From assembly GCA_027066935.1 (NCBI GenBank), contig JAMOMX010000226.1:1-11401 (forward strand): a stretch of 11,401 nucleotides of DNA. Reading direction: 5' to 3'. The position numbers were made by a program, and so were the translations under genes. The notes under the pieces are model-generated. The model was not told the origin of the DNA and did not search any database. It saw only the letters and a program-made list of their open reading frames with translations. The stretch is from Sulfurimonas sp. GTDB lineage: Bacteria; Campylobacterota; Campylobacteria; Campylobacterales; Sulfurimonadaceae. Position 1 is the stretch's first letter, and every line of letters begins with the position of its first letter. Shown here piece by piece: positions 6,423-11,401 of this stretch.

Positions 6423-7101
6423 ATATCATAATAATAAAGGTTTGCATAATTGGCTTATATATAATATTGGTGATAAATTTTTAGAAAAATATTCAAAATA
6501 CTATAAAGGAAATTTGTATGATTTAGGCTGTGGAGAAGCACCATATAGAAAGTATTTTTTGCAGTATGCAGATAGTTATATTGGTGTTGATTGGACTAAA
6601 ACACTGCATAACTCTAAAGCAGATATCGTCTCAAATTTAAATAAAAAAATTGAACTTGATGATGGAGTGGCTGACACCATTATATCTCTTTCTGTAATGG
6701 AACACTTGTGTGAGCCTCAGATTTTTTTAGATGAATCATACAGAATACTAAAAAAAGGAGGAGTTATGATGCTTCAAGTTCCTTGGCAGTGGTGGGTGCA
6801 TGAAGCTCCTCATGACTATTTTCGATATACACCTTACGGGTTAAAATATATGTTTAAAAAAGCAGGATTTAAAGATGTTATCATAGAAGCACAAACTGGT
6901 TTTTTTACAATGTGGCTTTTGAAGATAAATTATTTTTCTAGTCGTTTTATAAGAGGTCCAAAGGTTTTAAAGCTATTAATAAAGGCTATTTTGATTCCTT
7001 TTTGGACTATCAATCAACTTATAGCACCGATTTTAGATAAGTTTGACAGGAATTGGGAAGCAGAATCACAAGGATACTGTGTTATTGCAAAAAAAATATA
7101 G
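6409..7101 (+). CDS. SAM-dependent methyltransferase (methyltransferase type 11-like)
   Basis: 230 residues from the ATG at 6409. A TTG at 6397 is in frame, but the ATG gives the smaller overlap (14 bases) with wecE and is preferred. Motif I is YDLGCGEAPY at 37-46, the SAM-ribose acidic residue lies in YIGVDW (57-62, Asp 61), and the later core reads ADTIISLSVMEHL at 88-100, followed by SYRILKKGGVMMLQVPW, typical of type 11 methyltransferases. HDYFRYTPYGLKYMFKKAGF at 135-154 is a motif often seen in glycan-cluster methyltransferases. A hydrophobic stretch, LIKAILIPFWTINQLIAPIL, lies near the C-terminus and could hold the enzyme at the membrane. The gene directly abuts the flippase gene. Candidate roles are methylation of a sugar or of the chain end; sequence alone does not choose. 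Confidence 0.85.
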   Translation: MKPSKYHNNKGLHNWLIYNIGDKFLEKYSKYYKGNLYDLGCGEAPYRKYFLQYADSYIGVDWTKTLHNSKADIVSNLNKKIELDDGVADTIISLSVMEHLCEPQIFLDESYRILKKGGVMMLQVPWQWWVHEAPHDYFRYTPYGLKYMFKKAGFKDVIIEAQTGFFTMWLLKINYFSSRFIRGPKVLKLLIKAILIPFWTINQLIAPILDKFDRNWEAESQGYCVIAKKI

Positions 7102-8538
7102 ATGTCATTAAAGCAATCAGCTATTAGAGGAGTAAAATGGACAAGTTACTCTATGATTATAATTGCAGTTTTACAAATTTTACAAATTGCTATACTTGCT
7201 AGATTTTTATCTGCTAGTGATTTTGGTTTGATGGCTATTGTTATGGTTGTGATAGGATTTGCAAAAGCTTTTTTAGATATGGGTATAAGTAATGCTATTA
7301 TCTATAAACAAGAGGTTAGTTATAGGCAATTGAGTACACTTTATTGGGTAAATGTTTTAGCTGGAATCATATTGTATGGTATAATATATTTTATATCTCC
7401 TTTTATTGCTTTATTTTATCAAGAAGTTATACTTGAAGATATTATAAAAGTAGTAGGAGTGATATTTTTAATCACTCCTTATGGACAACAATTTTTTGTT
7501 TTATTGGAAAAAGAGTTGGCATTTAAGATACTGGCAAAGATAAGCATCTTAAATAAATTTATTTCTTTACTTGTTACATCATATCTAGCTTATGCAGGAT
7601 TTGGAGTGTATGCTTTAGTTTATGGGGCGATAATAAGCACTATTTTTACGACAGTACAGTATATAGTTATAGGTATAAAAAGTCATAGACCATCATTTGT
7701 TTTTGATTTAAAAGAAGTTAGGGAGTTTTTACAGTTTGGTCTTTATCAGATGGGAGAGAAAACGATAAATTATTTTAATTCTCAGTTTGATACTATTTTG
7801 ATAGGAAAGCTTCTTGGAGTTGAAAATCTTGGTATATATACTATAGCTAAAGAGCTTGTCATGAAACCAGCTTCTATCATAAATCCAGCTTTAACAAGAG
7901 TAGCGTTTCCTACTATGTCAAAGATACAAGAAGATATACTTAGGCTTAAAGCTGTGTATTTAAAAATGATAAATTTTGTAGCTTCTGTTAATTTTCCTGT
8001 TTATGTGATTATTATTATTTTAGCACCTGAACTTGTTGAGCTATTATTTGGTGAAAAGTGGAGCCAAGCTGTGCCGATAGTGCAAATTCTTGCTATATTT
8101 GCTGCTATTAGGAGTGTTGGAAATCCGATAGGATCACTTCTCTTGGCAAGAGGTAGAGCAGACCTAGGTTTTTGGTGGAATTTTGTACTTTTCTTCTTTG
8201 TACCTTTTAGTATATATATTTATAGTTTTTGGGGTTTAGAAGGTATTGCATGGGGATTGGTGACAAATATGATTATTTTGCAATTGCCTGGATACTATAT
8301 ACTTGTAAAGCCACTGTGTAGGGCAGAGTTAGGTGAATATTTTGGACAAATAATTAGGGCTTTATTTATTTCGATAACTGTATATATTTTGGTGTATAAT
8401 TGTTATTTATTATTATATGCAAATGTCTTTCTCAAAATAGCAGTTGTAGTTTGTTTGGTTGCTGGTTTGTCTTTTGTTTTAAATAACTATTTTAATAAGA
8501 TTTTTATAGATGAGATGAAAGGCTATGTTAAATTATGA
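7102..8538 (+). CDS. wzx: Wzx-type oligosaccharide flippase (MOP superfamily)
   Basis: A 478-residue integral membrane protein with about a dozen hydrophobic segments, the first around residues 16-36 and the last two close together after residue 410. The N-terminus, with SLKQSAIRGVKWTSYS followed by ARFLSASDFGLMAI, is typical of the WzxC/TuaB-like branch of the polysaccharide transporter group. The core segments FGLYQMGEKTINYF, FDTILIGKLLGVENLGIYT and NPALTRVAFPTMSKIQ are also standard for that branch. Such proteins flip undecaprenyl-PP-linked oligosaccharide across the inner membrane for later polymerisation or ligation. The ATG follows the methyltransferase TAG with no gap. Its presence indicates a Wzx-dependent export route, not an ABC-2 transporter, for the glycan assembled here. 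No Wzy polymerase is recognised inside the window. Confidence 0.9.
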   Translation: MSLKQSAIRGVKWTSYSMIIIAVLQILQIAILARFLSASDFGLMAIVMVVIGFAKAFLDMGISNAIIYKQEVSYRQLSTLYWVNVLAGIILYGIIYFISPFIALFYQEVILEDIIKVVGVIFLITPYGQQFFVLLEKELAFKILAKISILNKFISLLVTSYLAYAGFGVYALVYGAIISTIFTTVQYIVIGIKSHRPSFVFDLKEVREFLQFGLYQMGEKTINYFNSQFDTILIGKLLGVENLGIYTIAKELVMKPASIINPALTRVAFPTMSKIQEDILRLKAVYLKMINFVASVNFPVYVIIIILAPELVELLFGEKWSQAVPIVQILAIFAAIRSVGNPIGSLLLARGRADLGFWWNFVLFFFVPFSIYIYSFWGLEGIAWGLVTNMIILQLPGYYILVKPLCRAELGEYFGQIIRALFISITVYILVYNCYLLLYANVFLKIAVVVCLVAGLSFVLNNYFNKIFIDEMKGYVKL

Positions 8539-8562
8539 TTTTTTAAAGAAGGTTATTTTAGT

Positions 8563-9543
8563 ATGTATAAAATTAGTGTAGTTATTCCAGCTTACAAGGC
8601 AGAAAAAACTATACGGCGAGCTGTAGAAAGTATATTGTCACAAAAAAATGTATTAACAGAGATTATTATTATAGAAGATGGAAGACATGATTGTACAAAG
8701 AGAGTATTACAGTCGTACTTAGAACAACTTACTTTTATCTCTTTTGATGTTAATTTAGGTGCCCAATTTGCAAGAAACAAAGGTCTAAATTTGAGTACTT
8801 TTCAAAATATAATGTTTTTGGATGCTGATGATTATTTTGAAGGTGATTTTCTTTATTATTTAGCTGAAACAGCTATGCATAGTAATGCGGATGTTGTTTT
8901 TGGAAATTGTATTAAGCGTTGGGAAAGTGGGAAAGAAAAATATTTTTTTCAAGCTAATAAATTTAGAGATGAAGCATCTATCGATGTAATAATACGATGG
9001 TTAACAGGAAAAGCTGGTCCTGCTCCATGCAGTATTTTGTGGAAAAAAGATACATTATTGAAACTTGGTGGTTGGAATGAAAAATATCATAAAAATCAAG
9101 ATGGAGAATTAGTAATGCGTGCAATGTTCAATAATGTAATATTAGCTCACTCTATGGAAGGTGCAGGAATTTATACACAATATTTTGGTGAGAGAATATC
9201 ACAAAGAGTTGATAAAAAAGCTTTTGATTCACAACATATGTTATTTGATTATATTAAAAAAAATGCACAACAAAATAAAGATAAAGATAAAATACTAGAT
9301 GCATTGAATTATTATAGTATTGGTATTATAAATTCGGTACAAGCTTGTCAAAATGAAGATGTTATAAAGATATGGGAAAAAAAGTGGGAAAAAAAAGTGC
9401 CTAAATTTTATTTGATTAAGTATCATGGATATAAGATATATTTTAAACATCTATTGTATTATATATTTGGTCTGAAAATTATTAGAAAAATCATTAATCT
9501 TTTAAAATGGACTAAGAATTTTATACTGATGCAGAAAGATTAA
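8563..9543 (+). CDS. Family 2 glycosyltransferase
   Basis: A 326-residue inverting GT-A transferase. The N-terminal nucleotide-binding strand reads ISVVIPAYKAEKTI (4-17), followed by SILSQ, IIIIEDG (34-40), NLGAQFARNKGL (64-75) and the metal-binding DxD motif in FLDADDY (85-91). The putative catalytic acid region is NQDGELVMRA (178-187). The C-terminal part is basic and aromatic-rich (about 280-326), which could contact the inner membrane. AAAGAAGG at 8545-8552 is a good ribosome site ten bases before the ATG, within the 24-base gap after wzx. One small oddity is EDGRHDCT in place of the more usual DDGSTD-type sequence, so the substrate-site loop may be specialised. Donor and acceptor sugars cannot be inferred. 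It most likely adds one residue to the lipid-linked repeat unit in the cytoplasm. Confidence 0.9.
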   Translation: MYKISVVIPAYKAEKTIRRAVESILSQKNVLTEIIIIEDGRHDCTKRVLQSYLEQLTFISFDVNLGAQFARNKGLNLSTFQNIMFLDADDYFEGDFLYYLAETAMHSNADVVFGNCIKRWESGKEKYFFQANKFRDEASIDVIIRWLTGKAGPAPCSILWKKDTLLKLGGWNEKYHKNQDGELVMRAMFNNVILAHSMEGAGIYTQYFGERISQRVDKKAFDSQHMLFDYIKKNAQQNKDKDKILDALNYYSIGIINSVQACQNEDVIKIWEKKWEKKVPKFYLIKYHGYKIYFKHLLYYIFGLKIIRKIINLLKWTKNFILMQKD

Positions 9544-9545
9544 AT

Positions 9546-10742
9546 ATGAGAAAAGGTAGTAAAACAGTTGTAATATATATGGATGTAATGGAGAGATATT
9601 ATTTTTTCAAAAGATTTTTTAAGCCTTTATCTAAAAATAGTAATGTATGTGTTATAACCGCAAGACTTTCTATATCTGTTTTATGTAAATTGCAAGGTAT
9701 AAAAGTTTATTTATTAAGAAATATAGATACTAAGAAGAAGTCTTATGATTTTTTAGAAAACTCTCTTAGTGTATTAAATAACTATCATGCTAAAAATGAA
9801 GCAAATATAATTTATTCTATGGTTCAACATCAGCTTATTTTGTTGAAAAAAGAGATAGATATAGAGAGTTTTTTTCTTTGGAATGGCTCAACTACAATTG
9901 GAATTTGTATAGGAAATTTTGCAAAAGAGTGTGATTTAAAAAGATACTATTTTGAAATTTCAAATCTTGGTAAAAAAATTTTTGTAGATAAAGAAGGAGT
10001 TAATGCACAATCTTATTTGTATCATCATCCAGATATATTAGATAATGTACACATTAATAATGAATCTTTTAAAAAGTGGAGAGAACATTGGAAAAGAGAT
10101 ACAGAATCTCCTAAGCAAGTCAAAAATACTACGAGAATTCCTTTCTCTTTTTTGATAGATCTTTTAGGTTTTTATATTTTTAACATTTTGCGTGAAGATA
10201 GGCGTTCATCTATGAATGTTATGAAAAGAAAATTTTCTCTTAAATGCTCTTTTTCTAGTATTGATATATCAAATGATCTTCCATCATATTTTATTTTTTT
10301 TGCTATGCAAGTTACTAATGATTCACAATTACTTATAAATAGTGAAATTAATAACTTAGAGGCTCTAAAGATAGCAAAGGAATTATCAAAAAAAGAGCGA
10401 GTATCATTAGTTGTAAAGCTACATCCTGCAGAAATGAATATACCATTTATAAAATCTATTGAGGCTATGTATAGAAATAAAGCTTTTATTCTAAGTAATT
10501 TATCTACAAAAGAGTTAATTGAAAAATCTCAAAAAGTAATAGTGATAAATTCAACAGTAGGATTAGAAGCAATGATAAATGAAAAAGAACTTATAGTTTT
10601 AGGTAGAGCTCTATATAAAGAGTTTAATTTTGATAGATTAAAAGCATATATTTTTGATTACTTGGTGGATATTGATTATTTTGATAAAGAGGAAAAAGTT
10701 TCTATAGCTACTTTAAAAAAGATACTTGAAAAAAATGTCTAA
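9546..10742 (+). CDS. KpsS/LipB-like capsule polysaccharide transferase
   Basis: A 398-residue member of the Capsule_synth family, which includes KpsS and LipB, the beta-Kdo transferases that build the linker on lipid-anchored capsules, and related transferases in other glycan loci. Landmarks: RYYFEISNLGKKIF (133-146) with VDKEGVNAQS (147-156), FAMQVTNDSQLL (252-263), the CMP-sugar-type KLHPAE (291-296), INSTVGLEAM (334-343) and VLGRALY (351-357). All are in the expected order and the length fits KpsS. The start is two bases after the previous stop, with only a weak purine-rich ribosome site (AGAAAG); the end overlaps the next start by eight bases. The neighbouring Wzx flippase is not the usual partner of KpsS, which normally serves ABC-transporter capsules, so this copy may be a repeat-unit Kdo or other transferase and not the linker enzyme. 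Confidence 0.82.
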   Translation: MRKGSKTVVIYMDVMERYYFFKRFFKPLSKNSNVCVITARLSISVLCKLQGIKVYLLRNIDTKKKSYDFLENSLSVLNNYHAKNEANIIYSMVQHQLILLKKEIDIESFFLWNGSTTIGICIGNFAKECDLKRYYFEISNLGKKIFVDKEGVNAQSYLYHHPDILDNVHINNESFKKWREHWKRDTESPKQVKNTTRIPFSFLIDLLGFYIFNILREDRRSSMNVMKRKFSLKCSFSSIDISNDLPSYFIFFAMQVTNDSQLLINSEINNLEALKIAKELSKKERVSLVVKLHPAEMNIPFIKSIEAMYRNKAFILSNLSTKELIEKSQKVIVINSTVGLEAMINEKELIVLGRALYKEFNFDRLKAYIFDYLVDIDYFDKEEKVSIATLKKILEKNV

Positions 10743-11401
10743 CATCATTGCAATAGTTATGTCTATTTATAAAAATGATAACCTCTCTGAGCTTAAATAT
10801 GCTTTAGAAAGTCTTTATAGTCAAACTCAAAAAGCAGATATTTTTTTGCAACTTGACGGTATAGTATCTAAAGAGATTGAGGGGTATTTGGATAGAGAAT
10901 TAGAGGGTGGGATAATTACTTATCTTGGAAAAAGAGATAAAAATTTCGGACTGGCCTTTAGTTTAAATGAACTTTTAGAAGTTGTAAAACCAAAATATAA
11001 GTATATCGTTCGTATGGATGCAGATGATGTATCGGTTCCAACTCGTATAGAAAAACAGATACAATTTTTGGAAGAACACCCAGATGTGCAAGCTGTTGGT
11101 GGATGGATAGAAGAGTTTAATGTCGATACAAATGAAAGTCAGGTTGTAAGATATGGAGAGTTTCACAGAGATCTTAAACAAAACCTTATGAAAAGAAATC
11201 CTTTAGCTCATGTGACAATATGTTTTAGAAATACCTTTTTTGATACAATATCTTTATATGACACAACAAAATTAAATGAAGATTTTGATTTGTGGATTAG
11301 AGCATTTAAACAAGATGTTAAGTTACATTGTTTGCAAGAAGTGCTGGTTAAAGTTCGTACAAGTGATGACTTTTTTGCTAGACGAAAAAATATTGCTCGT
11401 G
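10735..11401 (+). CDS. AmsE-like family 2 glycosyltransferase (3' end cut by window)
   Basis: An open frame runs from the ATG at 10735, inside the last codons of the KpsS-like gene (eight-base overlap, ATGTCTAA), to the window edge; 222 complete codons are visible. It has GT-A landmarks: IIAIVMSIYKND (4-15), ALESLYSQT (23-31), RDKNFGLAFSLN (67-78), and VRMDADDVSVPTRIEKQ (92-108) with the DxD metal motif, then FLEEHPDVQAVGG (111-123). HVTICFR (159-165) and NEDFDLWIRA (181-190, catalytic acid region) follow. The MDADD-x5-R-x2-KQ arrangement and the QL-DG turn are characteristic of the AmsE-like branch found in exopolysaccharide and O-antigen loci. The missing part is probably a short C-terminal region. 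Sugar specificity is not readable from sequence. Confidence 0.9.
   Translation, partial: MSNIIAIVMSIYKNDNLSELKYALESLYSQTQKADIFLQLDGIVSKEIEGYLDRELEGGIITYLGKRDKNFGLAFSLNELLEVVKPKYKYIVRMDADDVSVPTRIEKQIQFLEEHPDVQAVGGWIEEFNVDTNESQVVRYGEFHRDLKQNLMKRNPLAHVTICFRNTFFDTISLYDTTKLNEDFDLWIRAFKQDVKLHCLQEVLVKVRTSDDFFARRKNIAR

Noticed and set aside
9373..9397. Tandem near-repeat of TGG GAA AAA AAG encoding WEKKWEKK
   Set aside because: Only two copies of a 12-13 base unit, made mostly of A; it looks like ordinary low-complexity coding sequence at the end of a GT2 gene.
1..11401. tRNA, rRNA, CRISPR arrays, insertion sequences or attachment sites
   Set aside because: I found no cloverleaf-like sequence, no regularly spaced repeats, no transposase motifs and no flanking inverted or direct repeats around the low-GC block.

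Overview
The window looks like a surface-polysaccharide (O-antigen, capsule or other exported glycan) locus from an AT-rich Gram-negative bacterium, most likely one of the Campylobacterota (Sulfurimonas, Sulfuricurvum or Arcobacter type). That placement rests on the very low GC, the short tightly packed genes and the style of the Aat protein; it is an inference from memory, not a search. All supported genes are on the + strand.

Layout. (1) 1-623 is the 3' part of aat, a housekeeping gene of the N-degron pathway, and marks the edge of the locus. (2) 624-1057 holds no intact gene. It contains a weak AT hairpin and a scrambled fossil of two GDP-L-fucose genes: the Gmd N-terminus, a Gmd active-site fragment and the Fcl C-terminus, lying in three different frames with stops. 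An orphan 15-codon tail follows and overlaps the next start codon. (3) 1058-6422 is one overlapping run: a GT56 (WecF/RffT-like) 4-amino-4,6-dideoxyhexose transferase, an ATP-grasp ligase, an amidohydrolase-fold protein, a SAM methyltransferase, an RraA/LigK-like aldolase-type protein, and a very clear WecE/RffA aminotransferase. (4) 6409-8538 holds a second methyltransferase and a Wzx-type flippase. (5) 8563-11401 holds a GT2 glycosyltransferase, a KpsS/LipB-like capsule transferase and an AmsE-like GT2 cut by the window end.

How the genes may work together. WecE is known to make dTDP-4-amino-4,6-dideoxy-D-galactose (dTDP-Fuc4N), and GT56 enzymes transfer the N-acylated form of that sugar to a lipid-linked glycan. 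In the enterobacterial pathway the acyltransferase WecD acetylates the amine between these two steps. No WecD is visible here. Instead, four genes able in principle to build and attach a non-standard acyl group (aldolase-like, amidohydrolase, methyltransferase, ATP-dependent amide ligase) sit exactly between the wecF-like and wecE genes. My main hypothesis is that they make an unusual, perhaps methylated and hydroxylated, carboxylic acid and join it to the 4-amino group. The flippase and the remaining transferases would then assemble and export the glycan. RmlA/RmlB, the initiating phosphosugar transferase and the polymerase are not in this window.

Composition is mosaic: in 60-base hand counts GC is about 42% in aat (361-420), 18% in the amidohydrolase gene (3301-3360) and 35% in wecE (5461-5520). 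Together with the GDP-fucose fossil at the left edge, this suggests that one glycan cassette was replaced by another.
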